A stretch of DNA of 64,000 nucleotides from positions 15,701,097 through 15,765,096 of the forward strand of contig HG738140.1 of assembly GCA_000499405.2 (NCBI GenBank), written 5' to 3'. The DNA comes from Onchocerca volvulus (lineage: Eukaryota; Nematoda; Chromadorea; Rhabditida; Onchocercidae). The notes under the pieces are model-generated. The model searched no databases and was not told the DNA's origin. It worked only from the letters and a program-made list of their open reading frames with translations. Position 1 is the stretch's first letter, and every line of letters starts with the position of its first letter. A program made the translations under genes and the position numbers. This document shows positions 25,549 to 36,800 of the stretch, piece after piece.

Positions 25549-28500
25549 CTAGAAATTTTGGTGTTGAAATTTATCAAGTTTTTGCACATTATCAATTTTT
25601 GGCTCATAAAAATGGTGTCCTCCAAGGATACGATAGAATTCGAAATGTTCTGTTGACGAATGATTCTTAGCAATCGATGCAATCAATTCACCAGCTGGAC
25701 ATAGTTTTAGTTTCGGTACAAAGTCCTGTGAATTAGAAATTAATTATCAAAAATTTCTTCAAATGACGAAAATTAATCAAAATGCTATATTCGAATATAA
25801 TAATTAGGTTTTGATGTTAGCTTGGTTTTATTTATATATATGAAAATAAGAAAGTGAGGTCGAGTTTGATGCGGGAATGTCCAAAAATGATATTAAGTTT
25901 GCGATAAAGAATCTTATTTTTGCTAAGCCTTTAAGCTTGAATATGTGAGATTTAACTTTAAACTTAAGTATGCATGCTGAATGCAAGCGACAAATGCAAT
26001 GCAGAAAACTTCCTGTATAATTTTCTGCAATACAAGTTCTCACTCAAAAATTGAAACTTGACAGAAAATTTTTATATTCGGTAAGCTTACAGTATTATAT
26101 TGGGATTCTGTTTTTATCTGACCGTTTTGCCAAAGCATTGATTCTTGCAATTTTGTGGATGTCATCTGAATTTGTTTTGCAGATGTTGTTGGTATTTTGC
26201 ACGATATGTGATAAAAACTTTGATCTTCAAGATGATCTACAAAACAACTGTTTGATTTTTAGTTAATAAATACACTAATTCTTTAAGAGAAGATAATAAA
26301 ATATCTCCATTCATTTAACTATATTTAGCAGAGGCTTCGTGATATGGAAAGATCTACCCATAGGAATTATACCATACTATTAAATTAAATAAGGAAACTT
26401 TTTTTCGTCAGAAACTTACTTTCAGGAAGTTTAAGTTTATGATTTTCATGTAGAATAACTCGTCGAACATCTTCCGCTGGTACTCCTTCATAAAACTTTT
26501 CCGTATATGCTGCCGCCCCGTTCTCTGCAAATGCTCTGTTATGTCCCGCTATGTCATACACGATGCGCTCAGGCGTTACTTTTAAGTTTTCTGAATGTAC
26601 TCCGTTGCTGCATTTTTTCTTCATTTCCATGACAGATCCATCTTGTTTTTCTTGTTCCTAAACTGAGACAATTAGAAATTTTTTAACTATCATACCGATA
26701 TGCTTTTATTCACATCTATATTTCAAAATCCCGAAGAAATGAAATCTTGAATTATTAACCTTCCAAATATCCGAACTTTTAGGCTTTACAATGTCAAAAC
26801 TGTCCCCTTTTTTGGCAGTGAATTCAACCTGCGTATGCGTTTCGGTTCGGAATGAACCATCACCAAATAAAATATCGGAATCGCATGGTTTCTTAGCTGC
26901 ATATCGTTCTCCTTTTTTAGGGTTGAAATCCTGCCGACTAACACTTTTCGTTTCCAATTTTCCATCATGCTGCAAACGAATAAAAATTTGCTTAATCAGA
27001 AAAGTAAGAGAAATCTTCTAAATTCTACAAGTTCCTTCATTTTAAGTTAGTTAATAAAAATAACATCTATATCAATTAATTTCAGCGAAAAGACCACAAC
27101 GAACTTCCCCAATTTCCGATGATATTAAATGCTTAACTTCATAACTTTTTCCTTTTTGGTCCAGATAATAAGCATTATCTGTCTCAACTATGAATGAACC
27201 ATCTCCATGCAAAATACTTGAATCCATTCGCTTTGCTATCAAATATCAACCTACCATTTTTGTGCCATAATTCAAATGTGGTACTAACAGTATACTATAA
27301 TCCAAATGATCTTCACTTTGAAAACCAGCAATGATTTAAGAATAATTAAAGTATGTCAATCAATGCACAATTGAATTAGAAATTGAAATTTGAATTTTCG
27401 AAATCAAAATTCTCCAGATATCAGCAGCATTCCGTCTCACAAAATCAAGTCCTGTATCCTTGTTTGTCTTGCATCCAATATTTTTTAATGTGAAAGCCTC
27501 CATGATGAATATATATCGTCGGCCTTTTTGGCTCAAACTTAATGCCCTTCATAGCTATAAATTCTTGATGGTCAACATTTTCGCATTTTACCTTCATTCT
27601 ATAAGTTTAGGTTTATGTGAAATCAAACCACATCGAATGTTTACAGCACTACAGCAATCAATTGAACATCATTTGGTATTTTAAACTTTGAGTTCTATTT
27701 CTCGGAATGTATAGCCCAACATAGATAACTTCCAATAATCTCACTTTTCCACTGAATAATTTACGTCTTCTTTTTGTCTATAAATATCATTATCTTATTC
27801 CTTGCTGCCCTTCACCGGCGTACAGAAAATCAGAATCTCGAAATTTAGCTCATCCATCTTGACCACTTTGAGAAAACCAGATGCTGGATGGCTTTTGCGT
27901 TTATACTTCCATCTACTGAAATTTGAAAAAACTATTGATAGTGATTATCAATGAATTTGAACCGCGTCGTGACTTCAATTGAGAATAACAATCGTTGATT
28001 GATTATAATGTAATTTCACATTTAGAACAGCAATGCTGCTTAAAATATCTTAAACAAGATAAATTTACATTATCTTCCGTTCTGCCGAAACTACCTTCTA
28101 TAAGCCAGAATCTTCGAATCAAATAGCATCAAACGTTCATCACACTTTTCGATTTGAATTCTGCGCTGCTACGAATTTCTATCGTAAGGAAGCCCATTAT
28201 TATATAGAACTTCAGAATTTTAACAGTTTTGCTTCAATAAAGTTTTTTTTTTTTTAACCAGTGAAGTTTAAACGCGACATTGATATCTTTCATTCGTTTT
28301 TGTTGCCAGATCTGATTTTACATAATTCTTAGCCATTATCACGCTCATCCAGTCGAAAATTAAAGACTGGTCTTTTTATATACAAATTCTTTAAATTACA
28401 AAATAAATGAAATACTTCCACAAGTCTGATTAATCGAATCGTCTGGTTTCAGATAGATTCCATTGGTTTTTGCCCCAATTCAACTTCATTTAGTTAGTAA

Positions 28501-31500
28501 AATCATCACTGTCGAGAAGAATATCAGAATCCTGCGATTTTGTTAAAAGCTTTTCTATTTTCATCATTGGGAAGTAATTCTTTTGTGAAATGAATACATT
28601 TTTCGATCCTTTTCAGCGTCTATTTGATACTCCCATTAATTTCAATTCTAAAGCCGCCAATATACATCAAACAATGGGAATCAATCGGTTTCACCGGTAC
28701 TATATTTTTCTTTCACTATCATCATTAGAGCAAAATGCAGGAATAAAATGAATTTTCGAACAAATGAGAACTAGAGCGAGAAAACAAGCCAAATCATCAG
28801 AAATTATCCTATAAACATCAATACTTGAATAAAAACACAGTTATTGAAAAAATGCATCAACCTTGATACAAAACGGTGTTACTACCTATTTATCACTTTT
28901 TCTGAAACTAATCCGATCGTTAAAAAATCACAAATATCGGTGCAAAAACACACAATTCTTGTAAAACAAAACGAAAGAAAAAAAACAATAAACAAACCTT
29001 CCATAAATCAGATTCAACGGGACGTTTCGTACTGTATCGTTCACCTTTCTTTGCAGTAAACTCAGTAGCATTTTGGGTTTCCGATATGAACGATCCATCA
29101 CCATGCAAAATGTCGGAATCTTGAGGTTTTGATACCGGATAACGTTCTCCACTCCTACCGCTGTAATCTTGATGCGAAACAGTGTCACCATTTATCTGTC
29201 CTTCCTTCTGAAACCATAAATATTGGTGCAAAAACTCAAAATTTTCTGCAAAACAAAAAACGAAAAAAAACAAACAAACCTTCCATAAGTCAGATTCAAC
29301 GGGACGTTTCGTACTGTATCGTTCACCTTTCTTTGCAGTATTTTCTGTACTTCTGTTTATTTGCGAGATATGCAACTCGTCACCCTGCAGAAGATAAGAA
29401 TGACGTAGTTTTACTCCGGATAACGACCACCTTTATTTGTAAGTGTCTGTTGTTTTACAATTTTTTTCAGTCATTTCACTATGCTGTTGAAACTGCGAAT
29501 TTTTCAAGGTTAATCGTAATGTGTGTGTTCTCCCATCTTAAAATATCTTTGCTCAAAATTTGAAAAAAATCGTTTTATTTCTGTCTTGTAGTTAAAAGTA
29601 ATGCGTGGATAATGTAATCAAAAGTTTCTATTTGATATTTTTCACCTTCCATAGTTCTGAATCAACGGGGCGTTTGACGTCGTATCGCTCACTGGTTTTC
29701 GCAGTAAACTCGGGTCTGATATAGGTTTTTGACAGAAATGTTTTATTGCCAGAAAAGATATCAGTATCGTGTTGTCTTGTCGTCGTATGGCATTTATCCT
29801 TTGTTCTTTTGTAGTCGTGATGTATTGCTGTTTCATCTTCCAAATATCCACTTCCCTGAAAACAATAAAATAATTTTAGTTATAATCAAATTTGAAAATA
29901 TATTTATTTTTATGCAATTTTTATCCAATATGAGCACAAATATGCCAAATACATCGCACTATATTTTCGACAATTTTGAGAATCTTTTTTATCAAATGAA
30001 TTTCAAGAGAAAAAAATTTTTTTCCTAATACTGTTGCTCAGTTCATAAAGTCAATGACTTATTCGCTCATCTTCCCTTTCGTAAAATTTTTTTTAAAGAT
30101 TCAGTAATCTTTATTCTATTGCTGCACTGAACTATTAAAATTTTAGCCTCCTTCCACTTTCAAATTTTAGCGAATTTTAGTTAAAATTTGAAAAATCAGT
30201 GCAATATCACGAAAATGTAAAATTCGATGCATTTAGGAATTTGCTAAACAAAAAAAGGAACCAGAATCCGATGATTTCTTTGCCATAAAAAACTTATATG
30301 AAACAATTATGCTTTAATGCCGTTTGCAAGGGAAATTCAAATGTTGACATAGAATGAATTTCCTTCAAAAGCAAATTCAGCAGAAAAATGGAGTCACTAG
30401 ATAAAAATTTTAAAGAAAAGAATCAGTATGTTTACTTAAAAATCTGAAAATATAAAAAACATCTCACATTGAATAAATTATAAAGAAAGAATGAAGATTT
30501 CTTCTCAAAGAAGATGAAATATTAAAAAGGTTTAATCCAGCAGTTAAAGTTTCCTCGAATACTTCGGAGATCCTTACACTATTCAGATAATATCTTAGCT
30601 ACACATAGATCAAGTGGCCATTCACAATGAACTTTAAAATTTCAAAACATCATACAGAACATGGCTTAGCTAATTATATATTAGTTAAAAAGTTATCACC
30701 TTAGTTATTAAAGAAATATTTATCGCATTTAAGAGTTGTGGGATCATGCTGGCTCTAAAGTAAATACAACTAATTAACTAAACAATCTTTGCGAACCATA
30801 AATCTTTGACTATCTATAATTTCATGAAATGTATCCAGTGATTTCATGATTATATATATCTTAACATTGTTTAAAGGCAAAATTAAGCTAAGAAATAAAT
30901 ATGAAATAAAATAAAATTTTTCATCAGCAATAAAATTTCAAAATGGTCGTTGCTAGGTTGAACCATTTTAGAGCATTCACCATTCCATGTCCATTCCGTA
31001 TCATACAACTATTTCTCTGTTTTTTAAAAATGAAATTATCATTGACAAACAAGATTCGAACTTTTGATATGAGTTGTTGCACAACGATCACCTTGCAGAG
31101 AAGAGTAACGTAAACGAGCCATGTATCGAATTTTAACTTCTTTTTCGCTAAAGTTTTCGTAAAATTTGAGGATTTTAAAAAGTACTATATGCAAATATTA
31201 TTCATTTAATTTCATGATTTCCCATTATAATTTTCTTAAATTTACGCTTTTAAGAGTGAAATATTGCAAAATGACTCATAAAATTCATCAAACGGCACCT
31301 TCCATAAATTAGAAGTTTGTGGCCGTTTAATTTCATAACGCTCTCCTTTCTTTGCTGTAAATTCGGCTTTTGTTTGGGTTTCCCCAATGAATATTCCATC
31401 ACCTTGTATAATATCAGAATCCTGTGGTCTACACATTGCATATCGTTCACCCTTTTTTTGATGATAATCTTGTTGTGTGACAGTTTCTTCCGTCAAATCT

Positions 31501-33834
31501 TCTTTCTTCTGAAACACTCAGAGCCATTTCTGAACAAAATGTAAAAAAAATATAACAAGTAGATTAAAGCTATATGAGACTTTTCATAATCAATTTCAAT
31601 TGTAATTTTGATATGTGAACTATTTAAATTACGAAAAAATTGACAGAATCAATAATCTGCATAACGAAGTGTTAGTTAAACAAACAAGTATACTATTTAA
31701 TTTATTAGATTAAAAAACCAATGCATAGTTTTTTGTCAGTCTATCATGTTGTCGGAATCTGTTCCAAAGATTTTGAATAAATGATGGAAAAAAAGTCTTT
31801 ATAATTATTCTGCATAATGCCAGGAATCATGGCTAGAATTGCTTCATATGACAAAAGTAGTGCTTACCTTCCAAACATTCGGATCAGATGATTTTGAAAT
31901 ATCGATTGGTCTGTACTTCTTATCTTTGTATTTATCATTGTATACGTTTCCTGATGAATATTTCGTGCTTTTCTAGAACATAAAAGATGACTGATAGTGC
32001 ATTACTTATTTCAAAAGAAGATTCTTAAAGAAGTGTCACTGCAATGGTTACTGTGAACAGCTGTCTTCATGAAAATATAGTAAAAAAGTATGGGAGCATA
32101 TGCTTGAGGAGAAATGTTAAGGAACATATTTAGTATTCTAAAACTATTTTAAATCGTTAATTTCGAATATTAAAATTCCCTTGTACATTTAAACCTGAAT
32201 TAAGCTCTAACATCGATAGGCTGCAAAATCAAGCCGATATTATCATGTGTCTCAGCGGAATGATCTCTTCGTCGTCTAGCTTTGATTGCGGGCTTATTGT
32301 CACTTTTAAAAGCATCCTCGTATTCCTTGGATTGTTGATGTGAAGGCCTTTGGATTGCAACTACAATATAATGCTATATAAAATCATTTTAATCTTGAAA
32401 ATAATCGTTAATTAGTTTAACTGAATTCCTTAATGCGTATTGTCGAAAGAACAAGTTTTAATTTTCTACAGGTGATTTATTATTATTTCAATTCCTCACA
32501 GGCAACGGCATTTTCTCTTTCTCGTTTTGGTAGTAAATAATTGTTGTCCTCATTGTTGCCGAAAACAATCTATAAATTATTTCGAATTGGAAAAAATTCA
32601 AATAATTCAAGTTACTTTAAACTTTGCTTGATAATTTCAGAAAACTTTTCGAGAAAAAACTGGGCATTATATAACAGAAGAATGTGAAAGAATTCAATTT
32701 ACAAGATTAGTTATAATGATCGTTTATTTGCAATCACCACATTTTAATGGGTATTCAAAACCGATGATTCGTTACTAAAACTTACATTTCCAAATCTGAT
32801 ATAATATGCTGATAGATAGCACATATGAATGCTTGTTGCAGTTATTCACTGCTTAATAAAAAGTTTGTCTTTGAAAATGGCAGCGAAAGAAATGAAATGA
32901 AAAGATAACTTTTTTTCTTTTTTTTTTTTTTGAAAAAAGGACATATTGCTTTAGGCAAAAAAAGGTGGTAAGGACAGTAATCTTCATCATTTTTTTACAC
33001 TCGAAGGCTTTGTCACGCAATAGCGCAAATGGATGTAACAATTTTCCTTGTCAATTTAAATAAGCCTAACCGAGGATTCACAATTGCGACGTCGCAAAAT
33101 ACCCGAAGTTATGCGTATATTGGTAGCTTTCTCTTTTGCACCAGTGTGAAGCTGCGCAACATTTGCATTTTCATTTGCTGCAAATGTTGCATCTTTTGCG
33201 CATTGCGTTTCGCTGTTAATGTTCTAAAAAATGTTTTGTACTTAGTGCTTTCTATTCATTAAAAAAGTTGGGCCTTCATATGGTTGCTGAAATCAATAAT
33301 TTCTATGATCATAATGAAATGAAATGAAATTTTCAAAATTTTCTAAACATAACTTTTTTTGTCAAAAATAAATAAAAATTCTATTGCAAGAGTAACAAAA
33401 ATTTTTTTTTATTTTCGTTCAGTGAATTTACATAAAAACATACATTAATTATACTTCCATCATCAACATCGACATGATCCTTGAAGAAAGGTTTTTCGGA
33501 TCTCTTGATTTTTATTGGTCGATTGTCATCACTAGTTACAGCATACTCCTTAATTATCCATTATTAAGGATGAATTATCGAGAAGTTGCTATTTATGGAT
33601 TGGCATTTATTTAGGACAAATAAAAAAAAAAAAAAAAATGAAAGATAAAGGTAGATAAAATAATAGAGAAGAATACTGTTATTCTTGTAATTTTTTTGCG
33701 ACCACCTATTTTTCATATGTTATTATGAAGTTATTTCATCACCATTAAGTTGTTCGAAGGAAATTTAGATCAGAGATTTGCCTTTTTATAAAAATTGTTT
33801 TCATTTGAAGTTCCGATACAAACTGAGCTCGCAT
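25549..33834 (-). CDS. Modular 35-residue-repeat protein, SAXO/MAP6-like (putative microtubule-associated)
   Basis: Exons in transcription order: 33548-33444, 31972-31868, 31508-31299, 29855-29646, 29384-29280, 29207-28998, 26969-26760, 26657-26420, 26236-26091 and 25725-25549 (stop). The repeat exons are exactly 105 or 210 bp, all phase 0, so each carries one or two 35-residue units. The unit reads roughly G-x-F-x-x-E-T-x4-(D/E)-(Y/F)-x-x-K-x-GERY-x-x-KRP-x-(D/S)-S-(D)-(L/I)-W-K, for example FTAKKGERYSTKRPVESDLW. Spacing and the F/Y-D-F...GER...KP pattern resemble the Mn modules of SAXO/MAP6 proteins, which bind and stabilise microtubules of cilia and centrioles. That is a resemblance judged by eye. 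The last three exons encode a non-repeat C-terminus with YDIAGHNRAF and a final GGHHFYEPKIDN. The 5' end is uncertain: MRAQF at 33834-33820 fits in phase, and a possible exon at about 32345-32215 was left out. There is no signal peptide or membrane segment. Confidence 0.6.
27090..27242 (-). pseudogene. Decayed copy of the 35-residue repeat exon
   Basis: The minus strand still reads SSILHGDGSFIVETDNAYY and then QKGKSYEVKH, clearly derived from the GDGSF...KKGERY...KRP unit of the surrounding gene. The LWK end and its donor are lost, and no in-phase exon can be drawn. It lies in the intron between two intact repeat exons. Confidence 0.65.
27440..27610 (-). pseudogene. Decayed copy of the 35-residue repeat exon
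   Basis: The minus strand reads DHQEFIAMKGIKFEPKRP followed by HHGGFHIKK, keeping the xEF-x-A-K-G...KRP and G-x-F pattern of the repeat. Downstream the frame breaks at a stop, so it is not a usable exon. Confidence 0.5.
28135..28205 (-). pseudogene. Fragment of a decayed repeat exon
   Basis: The minus strand reads GFLTIEIRSSAEFKSKS, matching the first half of the G-x-F-x-x-E-T-x-x-x-x-E-F-x-x-K unit. Nothing recognisable follows. Confidence 0.4.
28510..28710 (-). pseudogene. Two fragments of decayed repeat exons
   Basis: At about 28705-28600 the minus strand reads VKPIDSHCLMYIGGFRIE, and at about 28560-28515 it reads KSQDSDILLDSDDF. Both match the KPQDSDILHGDGSF core that joins two 35-residue units in intact exons of this gene, but both are broken by stops. 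Confidence 0.5.
28998..29384 (-). repeat. Recent tandem duplication of a repeat exon and its intron
   Basis: The last 60 bp of exons 29207-28998 and 29384-29280 differ at one position (silent). The intron sequences that follow are also nearly alike, sharing TTGGTGCAAAAAC and the A-rich tract before AACAAACC. The unit is about 280 bp and was duplicated more recently than the other exons. Confidence 0.8.
31040..31140 (-). pseudogene. Decayed repeat exon fragment
   Basis: The minus strand reads KIRYMARLRYSSLQGD, a degraded relative of GERYxxxRPQDSDILQGD. The same degraded form (VKLRHSYLLQGDELHIS) directly precedes the half-size exon at 29384-29280, suggesting that exon is itself a truncated full unit. 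Confidence 0.45.
33156..33190. repeat. Small perfect inverted repeat
   Basis: Arms GCAACATTTGCA (33156-33167) and TGCAAATGTTGC (33179-33190) flank an 11-base loop, in an intron of the repeat-protein gene. Possible hairpin; no known role. Confidence 0.7.
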
Positions 33835-36800
33835 TTCGGTCGCTCGGACAGTGATGCCTCCTAAAATAATTCTCCTCAAACGTGCAATTGATTTATGACT
33901 TATTCTGTGCTGGATTTTATTAAAATCTATATATATATATATATATGTATTATATATATATTTTATGCATATATATATATAATTCTCAAACAATCTCCGA
34001 TTATAATCACACTTAATCATAATTGAGAAAAAACTAAGTTAAAAATTTTAAGCCTTGCCCGCATATACATATTTGACAAACACATTGAGTGTCGTGTGGC
34101 ATCGAATTCTGAAATGAGAGTATAAACTGTAATCTATTTGAAATATGACAGATGCGTATTTACAATAAAATAAAAAATGAAACGTGCGGAATAACGGGCA
34201 AGTGTATACTATCGAAATTTTTCAACTATGATAAAATGTACTTTTTCGAGAAAAATTTCTTCAAAATAACAAAAATGATAAGAAATGTGACAGAATTGAA
34301 AGTATATCAAATGGCATCGATTATGTATTCAAATGTCTTCTAGAAATAGAAATTTAATATAAATTGCTCGATTCATGTTGAGATGCTAGTGTTTGAAATA
34401 TTACTTAGTACTTGCATGAAAAGAATGATTGGACACAAATTTAACGACGAACTTTCGGATGACTTCAAGGACATTAATGAATAAGTGAGTTATTCATTTC
34501 CAAGTATTTTGATAACCAAACTATGCTGTACTGCACTGCCTTCAATATTTTATTATAATTACTCCACGTTGGTCATTTTAATCCAACTTCATACCAACAC
34601 TTATCTAAATTGAGGTAAAATCGAGTGCCAAGTGAAAAATAGTTCTTTCCAGAAACAACATACGAGATCATCATTCCTACCTTATATACAGTACCATTAT
34701 TCATATCTGATCTTAATTATCACTCACCCCATTATACACCAGAAAAGTCAATCCATCGGGTCGAAGAATTCATGATAATTGTGTTATGGTATGTCTATAA
34801 TTGTTGGATGAATATTAAGTACACTTCAATGTATGCCAATATCAGAATTTCACCGTATCATTCACTCTTTTTACTTATCAGTACTATTTCACTCTAATTG
34901 TTATCAGTAACGAGCATAGCGATATTATACTATACTACATTTACTGTATTGTGATTATTCTTTCGCGCATTTTGTATTGTACTTTACGAACGTTCCGATC
35001 TCAATTAACAATCTTTGGATAGAAGAACCTTTTGTGATATTTATTACGGAATGAAAATTCATTAAAGATAAATGACAATTAGTTTCAAAAAATGAACGAA
35101 TTGTTAATATTTGCAATTTATTATTCGTAAAGACATTATCGTTAGAAAGAAAAGTTTTGTTTTCTTAACCAAATCAAGAACGAATAAAAATGTGATAGTA
35201 TTAATAGATTAAATATTTGAAATGGAAAAACTTATGCGCTCAAGTCCGAAAGTTGATCAAAAGATTACGGTTAAATTTGCTCTTTCGGAAAAGATGAAAA
35301 TAGGAATGAGCCTGAGCAAAGAAAGAGTGTAAAACTGGCCTAGCACAATCCTTTGCTCTCGCAATGGGCAGTCTATTTATATGAGAAAAACTTCGATTGG
35401 AAAATATTTGATCGATGACTAATTGCGTGGGTAGACGAAAGTACATTCTGGAAAGCCGTCGTTTTTTTTTTTTTTATAAGCATAGCAAGGGCAAAGAAAT
35501 AAAATTCAACAAAATCGATTAGCTCGAAATGGACAGAATAGAAAGATCGAAATGGAAGGATGGATTCTTGGAGGAAAAGTTGTGAAGTAGCGAAATTTGA
35601 CTTAAGATTTTAGAATTGCGGAAAAGGATTGATAATATTTAGTTACCAGGTGTAAAATTATTACCCTCCAAACTGTTTTTTAATAGTCTTTTGTGTTCTT
35701 TAATTTTGTTCTAAAGCGCTCAATACATCTGACATGGCTAAGAGAATACTGATATATGATAATAACATCGTAAAGCCAAAGTTAGGAATATTCTTCTACA
35801 GTAATTAGTAAACTAAACCTCGATTAGGCCTCAAATATTTCAGCATTTCAAAATATTCTAGCCTGGAATAAAGGATTTCTTTTGGATTGATCGATATGAT
35901 AGTGAGATAATTGCACAGAGATAAGAAAATTGGATTAATACACAGCTAAGTAGGACTATTTTTCCTTCTCGAATATATGGACAACTTATCGATCGATTGG
36001 ATTTCTAATTTTACAAAAATAAACTATCAAAATGTTCCTTGCCGTAATGACTGAGCAAACAAATGCAATGAATAAACGAATAAAATGCCAAATATGAATG
36101 ACATAATTGTAAGTCGCTAACTTCCCGGAAATAAAAATGAAGTTATAAATGGATGGAAGAGAGAAGAAAGTTTATTTTATCAATAAAACTGTAAAAAAGT
36201 TCAATCAATCGAAGGAAATTGGGAAAAAAGAGGACAACAGTATGCCATACATTTCATTGTCACCGATCGAATTTTGTGTTTTTACTGTAAAGAGGAAGAG
36301 CGAAGAATGCTGCTGGCAATGATTTCAAAAAAAAAAGGTTAAAGGAATCTCTTGTTAGATAATGCAAAATTCCATTTCAAAAATGTCATTTCCTATCGGT
36401 GACAAAATGTGACTAATTGTTCCACTTCCGTTTTATTATTAAAATTTATTGAATGATAAAATTTGTATTGATCAGTAATCAATAGCGCCATGAAGCAAAA
36501 CTGTCTCTATCTTATTATGTCTTTTGAAATGGCATTTTGTTGGAAAATTTGCAAAAAAAAAAAAAAAAAAAGAAGAAAGAAAGAAAAATGAAAATAAAAA
36601 TGGTAAATGGAGAAGTTTGCCCATTTTGTGTGTGGTGAAGGGAAGAGTGAAAAATTGTAGATTTATCTAACAGAAGTAAATAATTATCGCTTCAATAAAC
36701 TTTTTAGTGAATGACGCATTTTCCTCTGAATGTAATACTTGGTAATTTCTATCAGAAAAGATTTTTTTTTGGTGTATTTGGCATGCTATTATTGAAACAT

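Noticed and set aside
29129..29563. 144-codon plus-strand open frame
   Set aside because: It is the antisense shadow of the repeat exons on the minus strand, whose phase-0 splice sites and protein repeats are clear.
32215..32345. Minus-strand frame containing KEYEDAFKSDNKPAIKARR as an exon of the repeat gene
   Set aside because: It resembles the exon at 33548-33444 but no donor in the right phase was found, so it was not placed in the model.
33750..33870. Minus-strand GGITVRATEMRAQFVSEL as another repeat unit
   Set aside because: It can be aligned with the 35-residue unit but identity is low, and the same region also fits as the start exon (MRAQF). Left undecided and not counted among the decayed copies.
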